Of a DNA stretch of 64,000 nucleotides, positions 32,306 through 42,809 are shown piece after piece. The position numbers were made by a program, and so were the translations under genes. This stretch comes from Rhizobiales bacterium 62-47 (GTDB lineage Bacteria; Pseudomonadota; Alphaproteobacteria; Rhizobiales; Xanthobacteraceae): the NCBI GenBank assembly GCA_001899255.1, contig MKVX01000018.1, positions 1,055,150 to 1,119,149 of the forward strand, given 5' to 3'. The notes under the pieces were generated by a model that had not been told where the DNA came from, searched no databases, and was given only the letters and a program-made list of their open reading frames with translations. The stretch's first letter is position 1, and every line of letters starts with the position of its first letter.

Positions 32306-34855
32306 TCAGAACGTGGTGCCGCCGCCAAACCTGAATTCCTGCACCCGGTCATACTTACCCTTTGTAATGGGCACAGCATAGTCGAAGCGCAGCGGTCCGA
32401 ACGGAGACTGCCAGATCAAGCCGACACCGACCGAGGTGCGGACAATGTTGCCATCGTCGTACTGCAGTCCGGCGCACGTACCGACCGAGCTTCCGGTGGC
32501 AGGAATACAGCCCGGTGCGTTGACCTCACCCGTCTGGATCCATGAGGTCGGACCCTTATAGCCGGAAAGCTGACCGGCGTCGGCGTAGACCGCACCCTTC
32601 AGGCCCACTTCCTTCGGCAGGAACCAGAACGGCATCTGCAGTTCAGCGGACGCCCCCCAATACTGCGTGCCACCCAGCGCGTCGCCCGTGCCACCAAGAT
32701 AGATGTTGGTGATATCACGTGGACCGATACCGTTCGGCTGGAAGCCGCGGACCAGGTTCGGACCCATTTGGAACTGGTCGAGCATGCGCAAATCCTTGCT
32801 GCCGACCTTGTTCATGATGCCGCCCTGCAGGTGGATGATGCCAACGATGTCGGACACCAGCGGCGCGTAGTACTTGGCGTCGAATGTCGACTTCAGATAG
32901 CTGACGTCGCCACCGACACCGGCGAAATCCTGCTTCCAGTCGATGAGCAGACCGTCGGTCGGGTTCTTGTTGTTGTCGAGCGTGTTGTAGGTGAGCGTAT
33001 AGCCAACCATCGAGGTCCAGGTCGGACCGCCAGCCAGCTCCTTGCGGATGGGCAAGGATGCTTCACCATCCGAGTAGCAGCCCAGGCTGCCATATTGCGC
33101 TACGAGAGCAGCCTGATTGCCCGAACCTGCCATGAAGGCCGGCGACGGGTAGAAGCTGGGACCAGCAATATTGTTACAGTTCTGCAGATTCGACGGCAGC
33201 GAGATTTCCTGCCGATAGGCCGAATAGCGGAGCTGTAGCGACAGGTCTTCGCGCAACTGGAAGCCGAGACGCGGGCTGAAACCGAACGTCTTAGTGTTAT
33301 ACGAGATGTAGCTGTTGGCCAGTTGCTCGCGGCTGAAGAAGTCGAGCCCCAACGCGACACGGTAGTCGAGCAGATACGGCTCCACGAACGACAGCGAGTA
33401 GCCGCGTGCATATTGGCCATACTGCACAGCGGCTCGCGCATAGAGGCCGCGGCCGAGGAAGTTACGCTCCGAGACGCTGACTTCGGCAAGCGCGCCATCG
33501 GTGGTCGAATAGCCGCCCGAGATCGAGAAATCACCCGTCGACTTCTCTTCCAGAGCCACCACGACGATCACGCGATCACTCGATGAGCCCGGTTCGGTGG
33601 TGATCTTGACCGACTTGAAGAAGTCGAGGTTCTTCAGCCGCCGTTCGGCACGGTCGACCAGCGCACGGTTGTAGGCGTCGCCCTCGGAAATATCGAACTC
33701 GCGGCGGATGACGTAGTCACGCGTCCGGGTGTTACCCCGCACGTCGATGCGCTCGATGTAAGTGCGTGGACCCTCGTCGATCGCATAGGTGATCGAGACG
33801 GTGTGCTGCTCGAAATTGCGCTCGCCACGCGGCCGCACCACAGCGAAGGCATAACCGCGCCGCGACGTTTCGACCTGCATTTCCTCGACGGACTTCTCCA
33901 GCGCTTCGGCATTGTAGAGCGAACCGACGCTTAGGCGCGAGAAACTGCGCAGCGAGTTGCCGTCCAGTGTACCGATGGTCGAGCGGAAATCGATCGAACC
34001 CACGCGATACTGCTGGCCTTCCTCGATCTTGAAGGTGACGAGGAAGCCCTTCTTCGCGGGATCGTACTCGGTCAGCGCGGCCACCACCTGCACGTCGGCA
34101 TAGCCATGCTTGAGGTAATAGCGACGGATCAGGTCACGGTCGGCCTCGACGCGGTCCGGATCGTAAAGATCGCCCGACGACAGGAAGCTCAACAGATTGG
34201 ATTCGTGGGTCTTGATGACGTCCTTCAGCCGATACGACGAAAACGCCTGATTGCCGATGAACTCAACCGACTTCACGCCGGTCTTCTCGCCCTCGGTGAT
34301 CACGAAGACCAGATCGACCCGGCCGTTGGGCTGGTCGATCATCTGAGGATCGACGCGGACGTCGTAGCGTCCGGCACGACGGTAGATTTCGGTAATCCGC
34401 AGCGCATCCGCCTGCACCATCGGGCGCGACAGGGTCCCACGCGGCTTGCTCTGGACTTCAGCCGTGAGCTGCTCGTCCTTGATCTTCTTGTTACCTTCGA
34501 AGGCGACGCGGTTGATGACCGGGTTCTCGACCACCGAAACGACGAGCCGGCCGCCGGCTTGGTTGACCCGCACGTCCTGGAACAGGCCGGTTTCGATCAA
34601 CGCCTTGAGGCCGTCGTCCACGCGGCCCTGATCCAGCCGCCCGTCCGGACCGGCCTTGAAGTAGGAACGGATGGTATCCGCTTCGACGCGACGATTACCC
34701 TCAACGACGATCGACGACTGGGCAGCGGCGGGCGACGACAGCAGCACGGACCCCAAGGTGACCGCACCAGGCATGGCAATCATGAACAGGGCGGCGACGA
34801 GACCGCTCCTTAGAACTCGAATTCCAGCATTCATGCGCCACGCGCCCTTATTCAT
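32306..34855 (-). CDS. bamA: Outer-membrane protein assembly factor BamA
   Basis: About 849 residues. A signal peptide ends near SSPAAAQ. Five POTRA domains follow (about residues 45–415; each opens like IVVEGNRRVEADTIRSYF or IDVRGNTRTRDYVIRREFD), then the 16-strand Omp85 barrel. The barrel carries the lid motif LVRGFQPNGIG, the family's (V)RGF, and ends in an aromatic strand (FRFGGGTTF). It folds outer-membrane proteins, including the TonB receptor and LPS machinery. Three in-frame Mets compete (34873, 34855, 34834). None has a strong ribosome binding site, so the start is uncertain. Follows rseP, a common proteobacterial order. Confidence 0.96.
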   Translation of the reverse strand: MNKGAWRMNAGIRVLRSGLVAALFMIAMPGAVTLGSVLLSSPAAAQSSIVVEGNRRVEADTIRSYFKAGPDGRLDQGRVDDGLKALIETGLFQDVRVNQAGGRLVVSVVENPVINRVAFEGNKKIKDEQLTAEVQSKPRGTLSRPMVQADALRITEIYRRAGRYDVRVDPQMIDQPNGRVDLVFVITEGEKTGVKSVEFIGNQAFSSYRLKDVIKTHESNLLSFLSSGDLYDPDRVEADRDLIRRYYLKHGYADVQVVAALTEYDPAKKGFLVTFKIEEGQQYRVGSIDFRSTIGTLDGNSLRSFSRLSVGSLYNAEALEKSVEEMQVETSRRGYAFAVVRPRGERNFEQHTVSITYAIDEGPRTYIERIDVRGNTRTRDYVIRREFDISEGDAYNRALVDRAERRLKNLDFFKSVKITTEPGSSSDRVIVVVALEEKSTGDFSISGGYSTTDGALAEVSVSERNFLGRGLYARAAVQYGQYARGYSLSFVEPYLLDYRVALGLDFFSREQLANSYISYNTKTFGFSPRLGFQLREDLSLQLRYSAYRQEISLPSNLQNCNNIAGPSFYPSPAFMAGSGNQAALVAQYGSLGCYSDGEASLPIRKELAGGPTWTSMVGYTLTYNTLDNNKNPTDGLLIDWKQDFAGVGGDVSYLKSTFDAKYYAPLVSDIVGIIHLQGGIMNKVGSKDLRMLDQFQMGPNLVRGFQPNGIGPRDITNIYLGGTGDALGGTQYWGASAELQMPFWFLPKEVGLKGAVYADAGQLSGYKGPTSWIQTGEVNAPGCIPATGSSVGTCAGLQYDDGNIVRTSVGVGLIWQSPFGPLRFDYAVPITKGKYDRVQEFRFGGGTTF

Positions 34856-35007
34856 TCCAGTGTCAGACGGCACCCCAGCCAGCTGACAGATTCCCTAACG
34901 ATTGCCCTGCTTGTAGCCAATTTTACCAGACTGGCAAACGCTCTTTAGCCGCGCAATTTCAATTTCATTCCAAGACGTTGCCTATCGGCCACGCCACCGA
35001 ATGCGCA

Positions 35008-36159
35008 TCAGGACGAGGCCAGATGCAAGATGTCGTTATAGGTGGCGAACACCATCAACATCAGCACCAGACCGAGCCCGATACGGAACCCCATCTCCTG
35101 CGCCCGTTCCGACAGCGGCTTGCCGCGTACGGCCTCGATTGCGTAGAACAAAAGGTGTCCACCATCGAGCAGCGGTACCGGAAACAGGTTCAGCAGCCCG
35201 ATCGAGACCGACAATACAGCCGCGAGGTGAATCAAAGCTGACAGCCCGATGGTCGCGACCTGTCCGGATATCTGCGCGATTCGCAGGGGCCCGCCAACCT
35301 GGTCGGCGGCCTCTCGTCCGGCAAAGACCCCGCCGATATAGGCCAGCGTCCGGTCGATAACGAACCAGGTCTCCTTGGCGCCGAGCCAGACCGCCGTGGC
35401 CGGATCGACCCTCTCGATCAGCACATCGCCCGGCTCGTTCGACCGGGTGATTCCGAGCACCCCGAGCTTGTGGACGTTGCCGAAGCTGTCCTTCACCTCT
35501 TTCAGTTCCGGCGTCGCCCTTAACGACACCGTGCTGTCGCCGCGCTTGACGCTGAAGGTCAGCGTATGGCCCGCATCGATGCTCACGATGCGCTGCATAT
35601 CGGAGAAGTTACTGATTTTGTTGCCATCGATGGCCAGCACGACATCCCCGGACTTGAAGCCGGCGGCTTCGGCCGCGCTGCCGGCCATCACCTTGTCGAC
35701 GCGTGCGGTGGCATTGGGACGTCCGAAAAACGTGAACAGTCCGGCAAAAATGGCAATCGCGAGGATAAAGTTGGCGATCGGTCCGGCCGCAACGATGGCG
35801 GCACGTGGACCGACCTTCTTGTGATGGAAGCTGCCCTTGCGCTCGTCCGCGGTCATGGCATCGAGCGTGGCGCTCGACGGCGTGCTGGCTTCACTCTCGT
35901 CGCCGAAGAATTTGACGTAGCCGCCCAGCGGGATGGCGGAGATCTTCCAGCGCGTGCCGTGACGATCGTTGAACCCGGCGAGTTCCGGGCCGAAACCGAG
36001 CGAAAAGGTCAGAACTTTTACACCCGCCCAGCGCGCGACCAGAAAGTGGCCGAGCTCATGGAAGAACACCACAATGGTCAAAACAAACAGGAACGGGATG
36101 ATATAGCCGATGACGCCATGGCTTAAAATATTGAAATTATGCAGGAAAAACTCAGACAT
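35008..36159 (-). CDS. rseP: Site-2 intramembrane zinc protease RseP
   Basis: A 383-residue inner-membrane protease. HELGH (residues 34–38) in the first helix binds zinc, and LFPVPLLDGGHLLFY near the C-terminus gives the third ligand (LDG motif). One PDZ domain lies around residues 135–215 (VMAGSAAEAAGFKSGDVVLAIDG). E. coli RseP has two, and alphaproteobacterial forms often one. It cleaves anti-sigma factors and remnant signal peptides. It lies between dxr and bamA, the classical envelope-stress neighbourhood. Confidence 0.95.
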   Translation of the reverse strand: MSEFFLHNFNILSHGVIGYIIPFLFVLTIVVFFHELGHFLVARWAGVKVLTFSLGFGPELAGFNDRHGTRWKISAIPLGGYVKFFGDESEASTPSSATLDAMTADERKGSFHHKKVGPRAAIVAAGPIANFILAIAIFAGLFTFFGRPNATARVDKVMAGSAAEAAGFKSGDVVLAIDGNKISNFSDMQRIVSIDAGHTLTFSVKRGDSTVSLRATPELKEVKDSFGNVHKLGVLGITRSNEPGDVLIERVDPATAVWLGAKETWFVIDRTLAYIGGVFAGREAADQVGGPLRIAQISGQVATIGLSALIHLAAVLSVSIGLLNLFPVPLLDGGHLLFYAIEAVRGKPLSERAQEMGFRIGLGLVLMLMVFATYNDILHLASS

Positions 36160-36203
36160 CCCATTCCCCTAACCGCGAGACCGAAGCCTCGCCCCCCAAC
36201 CCT

Positions 36204-37427
36204 CTAGGATGCCTTTAAGGCAATTTCAGGCAAGAGGGCGGCAGCGAGATTTCTCGCTTTATGATCAACAGCGATCGCCTCATCGGCTGACGTGAGCGGC
36301 GCCAGATTGCCTGCGCGGACCCATTTTTCCAGCGTCGCCTCGACCAGCCTGGCGATCGCCCCGAACCGGATTTTCTGCGCGATGAAGGCTGCGACCGCGA
36401 CCTCGTTGGCCGCATTGAAGACCGTCGTCGCGCCACGTCCAGTACGTAACGCTTCGAACGCCAGCCGCAAGCCGGGGAACCGCGCGAAATCCGGCGCCTC
36501 GAACGTCAGCTGGCCGATCTTGGCAAGATCGAGCGGCGCCGCCGGCCCGGCGATGCGATCCGGCCAACCCAGGCAATGCGCAATCGGCGTACGCATGTCC
36601 GGCGCGCCAAGCTGCGCCACCACCGAGCGATCGGAGAATTCGACGAGACCGTGCACGATCGATTGCGGATGCACCAGCACGTCGATCTGGTCCGGCTCCA
36701 GCGCAAAGAGATAGGCGGCCTCGATCACCTCCAGGCCCTTGTTCATCATTGATGCCGAGTCGATGGTGATCTTCTGCCCCATGCTCCAGTTCGGATGCTT
36801 CAGCGCCTGCGCCAGCGTCGCCTGCTCGATATCGGCCGCGCTCCAGGTGCGGAACGGACCACCCGACGCAGTGATGATGACGCGCGTGAGTTCGTCGCGG
36901 TTACCCGAACTCAAGGCCTGAAACAGCGCGTTGTGTTCGGAGTCCGCCGGCAGGATGCGGGCGCCGGCCTGTACCGCGCGCTGCATGAACATATCGCCGG
37001 CACAGACCAGACATTCCTTGTTGGCCAATGCGATGGTTGCGCCGCGATCGACCGCCGCCAGCGCGGGCTTCAACCCGGCAGCGCCGCTCACCGCGGCCAT
37101 TAGCCAGTCCGCCGGACGTGCCGCAGCCTCGATGATCGCGCTCTCGCCTGCACCGCAGGCGATGCCGGTACCGGCCAGCGCGTCCTTCAACTCATCGTAG
37201 CGCTGTGGGTCGGCAATCGCCGCGAACCCGGCATTGAATTCGCGCGCCAGCTTGGCGAGCCCCTGCACGTTGCTGTGAGCCGTCAGCGCCTCGACGCGGT
37301 AGCGCTCGCCGCCGCTGCGCAACAGATCCATCGTGCTGTCGCCGATCGATCCTGTCGCTCCCAGCACGGTCACGCTGCGCGGATGCCGCGCGGCCGGCTT
37401 ATCGTTCTTCAACGGAACTGCACTCAT
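36204..37427 (-). CDS. dxr: 1-deoxy-D-xylulose-5-phosphate reductoisomerase
   Basis: A 407-residue NADPH-dependent enzyme, second step of the MEP isoprenoid pathway. [18 protein letters not shown] is the nucleotide-binding loop, [12 protein letters not shown] the hinge, and [13 protein letters not shown] carries the metal ligand region. TITASGGPF-type sequence and [21 protein letters not shown] complete the active site. Met 37427 was chosen as start; a 14-codon upstream extension overlaps cdsA. It supplies precursors to uppS in the same block. cdsA ends 4 bp upstream. Confidence 0.97.
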   Translation of the reverse strand: MSAVPLKNDKPAARHPRSVTVLGATGSIGDSTMDLLRSGGERYRVEALTAHSNVQGLAKLAREFNAGFAAIADPQRYDELKDALAGTGIACGAGESAIIEAAARPADWLMAAVSGAAGLKPALAAVDRGATIALANKECLVCAGDMFMQRAVQAGARILPADSEHNALFQALSSGNRDELTRVIITASGGPFRTWSAADIEQATLAQALKHPNWSMGQKITIDSASMMNKGLEVIEAAYLFALEPDQIDVLVHPQSIVHGLVEFSDRSVVAQLGAPDMRTPIAHCLGWPDRIAGPAAPLDLAKIGQLTFEAPDFARFPGLRLAFEALRTGRGATTVFNAANEVAVAAFIAQKIRFGAIARLVEATLEKWVRAGNLAPLTSADEAIAVDHKARNLAAALLPEIALKAS

Positions 37428-37431
37428 CGTA

Positions 37432-38277
37432 TCACCAAACCATAAGACCTCGGGCGACGCCATCGACACCGCCGCGAATCGTCCCGATCAACGCCGCAAA
37501 CGCGATCGCCGCGACGAATCCATCGAGCCGATCCAATACGCCGCCGTGACCCGGAATGATATTGCTGGAATCCTTGACCCCGAACCGGCGCTTGACGGCC
37601 GACTCGAACAGGTCGCCGAACTGCGATACCACCGAAAGCGCGACTCCGAGCAGCAGCAGCGCAATCGTCTTGCCAAGGCCAGACATCGCAAAACCGGCAG
37701 CAACGATCAGGCTGCCAAGCAATCCTCCCACGGCACCGGCCCACGTCTTCTTCGGACTGACCCGCACCCACAGCTTCGGCCCGCCAATGCCACGCCCCGC
37801 GAAATAGCCGCCGATATCGGTCGCCCATACCACCAGCAGCACGAACATCAGCGCGGTGAATCCCCACGCCGCGTCGTGCCGCAAAAGGATCGAGGCAATG
37901 AGCGCAACCGCCGCATAGAGCAGACCGCCGGCAATCCAACGCCAGAGCTGGCGCGAAAACCACGCCACCCCAAGCAGACCGACGATCACCAGTGCCAGCC
38001 CGGCGGCGTGCTGTCCGAGCGCCAGACAAATGCCGACAGCGAGCAAAACGCCGACGCCGAAGACCGCGACGAAACGCGGCGTGTCGCCGACGATCAGCAG
38101 CCATTCGACATACATGGCGATGGCTGCCGCGACGACGAGCACAGCCCAGAGCCACCCACCGGCCCAGACAATTGCGACGGCCAGCGGCGCCATCACCGCA
38201 GCCGTCAGTACGCGAAGCAACAGATTGCGTGAATCCTGTTTGGCGCTCGCTGTTGTCGGCGCCTCGTTGCCGCTCAC
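37432..38277 (-). CDS. cdsA: Phosphatidate cytidylyltransferase (CDP-diglyceride synthase)
   Basis: A 281-residue polytopic inner-membrane enzyme making CDP-diacylglycerol, precursor of all phospholipids. About seven or eight hydrophobic helices are visible. [19 protein letters not shown] and [12 protein letters not shown] lead to the C-terminal signature [25 protein letters not shown]. The GTG start at 38277 overlaps the uppS stop as GTGA, which is the best-placed start and indicates translational coupling. A longer reading from an ATG inside uppS is less plausible. Confidence 0.93.
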   Translation of the reverse strand: MSGNEAPTTASAKQDSRNLLLRVLTAAVMAPLAVAIVWAGGWLWAVLVVAAAIAMYVEWLLIVGDTPRFVAVFGVGVLLAVGICLALGQHAAGLALVIVGLLGVAWFSRQLWRWIAGGLLYAAVALIASILLRHDAAWGFTALMFVLLVVWATDIGGYFAGRGIGGPKLWVRVSPKKTWAGAVGGLLGSLIVAAGFAMSGLGKTIALLLLGVALSVVSQFGDLFESAVKRRFGVKDSSNIIPGHGGVLDRLDGFVAAIAFAALIGTIRGGVDGVARGLMVW

Positions 38278-39041
38278 GCGCGACCCGATCCGGCTTTGGC
38301 CGCCAGGCCGCCGAAGCGCCGTTCGCGGCGAGCGTATTCGGCAATCGCCTCTTCGAGAGCGGCTTTGTCGAATTCCGGCCAATGAATCGGTACGAACACC
38401 AGTTCGCTATACGCCGCCTGCCACATCAGGAAGTTGGACAGACGCTGCTCGCCGCTGGTGCGGATGATAAGATCGGGATCGGGAATATCCGGCGCGTCGA
38501 GATACTTGCTGACAGTTTCGACATCGATCGACGACGGATCGCGTTTGCCTTCGGCCACCTCGCGCGCCAGCTTCTGCGCGGCGTTGGCGATTTCCTGCCG
38601 TGAACCGTAATTGAACGCCACGATCAGATTGAGCTTGGTGTTGGCGCGCGTCAGTTCCTCGGCTTCGTTCAACAGCGCGCAAATATCGGGCTCCAGCCCT
38701 TCGCGCTCGCCGATCACCCGCACCCGCACGCCATCGCGATGCAGCGTTGCGAGGTCGTTGCGGATGAAGCGCCGCAGCAGGCCGAACAGATCGCCGATCT
38801 CGCTCGCCGGCCGCGACCAGTTTTCCGAACTGAACGAAAAAATCGTCAGGTAGCGGATGCCGAGTTCGCTGGAGGCCCGCACCACGCGGCGCAATGCCTC
38901 GACTCCGCGCCGATGACCTTCGGCGCGCGGCAATCCCCGTGCCGCCGCCCAACGTCCGTTGCCGTCCATGATGATCGCGACGTGCGCAGGCGCTCCGGTT
39001 TGATCCGGCGTATCGGCTGCGGGCATTGCGATATTCGACAT
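38274..39041 (-). CDS. uppS: Undecaprenyl diphosphate synthase (cis-prenyltransferase)
   Basis: A 255-residue enzyme extending farnesyl diphosphate to C55-PP, the lipid carrier for peptidoglycan and O-antigen. [19 protein letters not shown] contains the catalytic Asp26. [14 protein letters not shown] and [24 protein letters not shown] are further signatures, and the last holds the IPP-binding arginines. Met 39041 (MSNIAMPAA) was chosen over an upstream Met. Shares a GTGA overlap with cdsA. Confidence 0.97.
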   Translation of the reverse strand: MSNIAMPAADTPDQTGAPAHVAIIMDGNGRWAAARGLPRAEGHRRGVEALRRVVRASSELGIRYLTIFSFSSENWSRPASEIGDLFGLLRRFIRNDLATLHRDGVRVRVIGEREGLEPDICALLNEAEELTRANTKLNLIVAFNYGSRQEIANAAQKLAREVAEGKRDPSSIDVETVSKYLDAPDIPDPDLIIRTSGEQRLSNFLMWQAAYSELVFVPIHWPEFDKAALEEAIAEYARRERRFGGLAAKAGSGRA

Positions 39042-39095
39042 GGTCCGGTCCTGCACTGGGGAAAGCCAGATCCCCGATCGAGGCAATTGAACAGG

Positions 39096-39659
39096 CTAGA
39101 CGGTGAGGATTTCTTTTTCCTTGCTGGCGAGCATCTGGTCGATTTCGGCGATCACGCCATCCGTCGCCTTCTGCACGTCGCCAGCAAAACGCTTCTCGTC
39201 GTCCTCGGAAATCTCGTGAGCCTTCTCGAGCTTCTTCAGCGTATCGAGTCCGTCGCGGCGCACATGGCGCACCGCAACCTTCGCGGCCTCGGCATACTTA
39301 TGCGCGACCTTGACCAACTCCTTGCGGCGCTCTTCGTTGAGTTCCGGAATGCGCAACCGCAGCACCTGTCCTTCGGTCGCCGGGCTCAGGCCGAGATTGG
39401 AGTCGACGATCGCCTTCTCCACTGCCTTGACCATCGACTTGTCCCAGACCTGCACCGACAGCAGCCGCGGCTCCGGCACGCTGACCGTCGCCACCTGGTT
39501 GAGCGGCATGTGGCTGCCATAGGCTTCGACCTGAACGGGTTCCAGCATCGAGGCTGCCGCTCGTCCGGTCCGCAAGCCGCCGAGCTCGTGCTTGAGCGAC
39601 TGCGTGGCGCCCTGCATGCGCCGCTTCAATTCACCGATGTCGAAACTGCCGGACGGCAT
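39096..39659 (-). CDS. frr: Ribosome recycling factor
   Basis: A 187-residue tRNA-mimic that, with EF-G, splits post-termination ribosomes. [27 protein letters not shown] is the domain I signature, and the C-terminal helix carries [23 protein letters not shown]. Length is exact for the family when starting at Met 39659 ([11 protein letters not shown]); a 23-codon upstream extension reaches into pyrH and is rejected. Follows pyrH by 65 bp. Confidence 0.97.
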   Translation of the reverse strand: MPSGSFDIGELKRRMQGATQSLKHELGGLRTGRAAASMLEPVQVEAYGSHMPLNQVATVSVPEPRLLSVQVWDKSMVKAVEKAIVDSNLGLSPATEGQVLRLRIPELNEERRKELVKVAHKYAEAAKVAVRHVRRDGLDTLKKLEKAHEISEDDEKRFAGDVQKATDGVIAEIDQMLASKEKEILTV

Positions 39660-39724
39660 GCCGTACTCCTCTCGATATCCAAACCTGAAATCATCTGTCT
39701 CGGCCGACGAGATCGAACCTGTCG

Positions 39725-40441
39725 TCAACCCGCGACGATTGTTCCGTATCCACGGCCGCTGAGAATCGCACCGATCGTCCCTGCCTCGACGATCGAGAAC
39801 ACAATGATAGGCAGCGACGTCTCGCGGGCAAGTGCGAAAGCCGTCGCATCCATCACCTTATAGCCGCCTTCCAGCGCTTGCGAATGGGTCAATCGTTCAA
39901 ACCGCGTGGCCGACGGGTCGCGCTTCGGATCGGCGCTGTAGACGCCATCGACGTTGGTGGCCTTGAGCACGGCCTGCGCCCCGATCTCGCCGGCGCGCAG
40001 CACTGCCGTGGTGTCGGTGGTGAAAAAAGGATTGCCGGTTCCACCTGCCAGCAGCACGATGCGGCCTTCGGCAAGATAGCGATGTGCGGCATTGCGAGTG
40101 AACAACTCGCAGACCTGCGGCATCACCAGTGCGGACAGCGTGCGCGCCGACTGCCCGGCCCGCTCCAGCGCCGCCTCGAGCGCGAGGCAGTTCATCACCG
40201 TCGCCAGCATGCCCATGGTATCGCCGGTCGGCCGCGACACGCCGCGCGACGAAACCTCGACGCCGCGAAAAATGTTGCCACCACCGACGACGACGGCAAT
40301 CTCGATACCGAGCTGCCGCGCGTCGATCAGATCCTTGGCGATGCGGTCAATGGTGCCCTGGTGAATCCCGAAGGGATCGCCGCCGGCGAAATACTCACCT
40401 GAAAGCTTGACGACAACCCGGCGATAGATTGGCTCACCCAT
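39725..40441 (-). CDS. pyrH: UMP kinase
   Basis: A 238-residue amino-acid-kinase-fold enzyme phosphorylating UMP to UDP, allosterically controlled by GTP and UTP in relatives. [45 protein letters not shown] and [15 protein letters not shown] are all intact. Standard rpsB–tsf–pyrH–frr order. Supplies UDP to the pathway that PyrG (9.3 kb) completes to CTP. Confidence 0.97.
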   Translation of the reverse strand: MGEPIYRRVVVKLSGEYFAGGDPFGIHQGTIDRIAKDLIDARQLGIEIAVVVGGGNIFRGVEVSSRGVSRPTGDTMGMLATVMNCLALEAALERAGQSARTLSALVMPQVCELFTRNAAHRYLAEGRIVLLAGGTGNPFFTTDTTAVLRAGEIGAQAVLKATNVDGVYSADPKRDPSATRFERLTHSQALEGGYKVMDATAFALARETSLPIIVFSIVEAGTIGAILSGRGYGTIVAG

Positions 40442-40533
40442 GATGCGGTCGATCCTTTCGATGAGCCCGGACTTCAGTGGTCCGATTCTAACGCTCGCAT
40501 TCCGTAGCGCCTCCGAAGGCGGTCAGCCGGCGA

Positions 40534-41460
40534 TCAGGCCTTCTGGCCGCTGGCAGCCGCCACTTCGGCAGCGAAATCGGATTCGGCTTTTTCGATTCCC
40601 TCGCCGAGAGCATAGCGCACAAATCCGGTGATTTTCACCGGCGAACCGACCTTGCCTTCGGCTTCCTTCACTGCCTGCGCCACCGACTTGCCGGTATCGT
40701 GGATGAAGGCCTGCTCGAGCAGGCAGACTTCCTTGTAGTAGGTCTTCAGACCCGACTCGACGATCTTCTCGATGACGTTCTCGGGCTTGCCCTGCTGACG
40801 ATACTTGTCGGACAGCACGTCCTTCTCGCGCTTGACCACCTCCGGATCGAGGCCGCTCGCATCCAGCGCTTGCGGATTGGCAGCGGCGACATGCATGGCG
40901 ATCTGGCGGCCGAGCGCAGCCAGTTCGTCGGCCTTGCCGGCCGATTCCAGCGCGACGATGACGCCCATCTTGCCGGCACCATCGATCACGGCGTTATGCA
41001 CGTAGCTGGCCACGACGCCCTTGCTGACTTCGAGTCCAGCAGCGCGGCGTAGCGACATGTTCTCGCCAATGGTGGCGATGGCATCGGAGATCGCCGCCTC
41101 GACGGTGGCCGAGCCGACCTTGGTCGCCTTGATCTTCTCGACATCGGAGCCGGCATGCAGCGCGACCTGCGCGATCATCTTGACCAGTCCCTGGAACTGA
41201 TCGTTGCGCGCCACGAAATCGGTCTCGGAATTGACTTCGACGACGACGCCCTTGGTGCCGGAGGTCATGGCGCCGATCAGTCCCTCGGCAGCAACGCGGC
41301 CAGCCTTCTTCGCAGCCTTCGACAAGCCCTTCTTGCGCAGCCAGTCGATCGACGCCTGCATGTCACCACCGTTTTCGGTAAGCGCCTGCTTGCAATCCAT
41401 CATGCCGGCGCCAGTGGTGTCGCGCAGCTCCTTGACCATCGCTGCTGAAATCGTTGCCAT
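40534..41460 (-). CDS. tsf: Translation elongation factor Ts
   Basis: A 308-residue nucleotide-exchange factor for EF-Tu. The N-terminal UBA-like module ([25 protein letters not shown]) and the exchange motif [17 protein letters not shown] are present. The dimerisation/core subdomain follows, ending in [21 protein letters not shown]. Separated from rpsB by 132 bp that contain a GC-rich hairpin. Confidence 0.98.
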   Translation of the reverse strand: MATISAAMVKELRDTTGAGMMDCKQALTENGGDMQASIDWLRKKGLSKAAKKAGRVAAEGLIGAMTSGTKGVVVEVNSETDFVARNDQFQGLVKMIAQVALHAGSDVEKIKATKVGSATVEAAISDAIATIGENMSLRRAAGLEVSKGVVASYVHNAVIDGAGKMGVIVALESAGKADELAALGRQIAMHVAAANPQALDASGLDPEVVKREKDVLSDKYRQQGKPENVIEKIVESGLKTYYKEVCLLEQAFIHDTGKSVAQAVKEAEGKVGSPVKITGFVRYALGEGIEKAESDFAAEVAAASGQKA

Positions 41461-41560
41461 GTCTGCTTGTCCTTTGCCTGTTCAGGCGAACACGGACCTG
41501 CTGCCGCCGCCGCGCCGCCCGCCGTCAGGGTGTCTATCGGGAATTCGGGCCGAAAGGTGC

Positions 41561-41582
41561 GCGGCCGGAGCGATCCGGCCGC
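41561..41582 (-). terminator. Hairpin between rpsB and tsf (attenuator candidate)
   Basis: A perfect 9-bp stem, GCGGCCGGA (41561–41569) with TCCGGCCGC (41574–41582), has a four-base loop, 11 bp after the rpsB stop. No T-run follows on the minus strand. Its place suggests partial termination or RNA processing that sets the S2 to EF-Ts ratio, as described for rpsB–tsf in E. coli. Confidence 0.55.
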
Positions 41583-41592
41583 GACCAGAGTG

Positions 41593-42588
<996 letters not shown>

Positions 42589-42714
42589 AGGTTTCTTCTC
42601 CGGTTGGTTCCTCCGGAAACGTGTGAGCAATACGAGCTTCAAAGCGACATGCTTTGCGGCCCGGATAGCCACCGGACGGCCAAATCAGCCATGTTTCCGT
42701 GTGAGATGGCGCGG

Positions 42715-42743
42715 CTTATAACCGCCGCACCGGCTTAACGCAA
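42715..42743 (-). promoter_or_regulatory. Candidate sigma-70 promoter of rpsB
   Basis: On the minus strand TTGCGT (42738–42743) and TATAAG (42715–42720) are separated by exactly 17 bp. It would give a leader of roughly 120 nt before rpsB, containing a 6-bp hairpin CAAAGC/GCTTTG at 42640–42656, a possible site of S2 autoregulation. Confidence 0.5.
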
Positions 42744-42773
42744 GGATTTCCGCCCCATTATGGTGCGGCGGAA

Positions 42774-42800
42774 CCGGCCAGACGGCTGGCATCTGGCCGG
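42774..42800 (-). terminator. Stem-loop downstream of the pseudo-caspase gene
   Basis: CCGGCCAGA (42774–42782) pairs with TCTGGCCGG (42792–42800) around nine bases, 9 bp after the stop codon. No T-run follows, so termination is uncertain. Confidence 0.35.
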
Positions 42801-42809
42801 GTTCTCAAT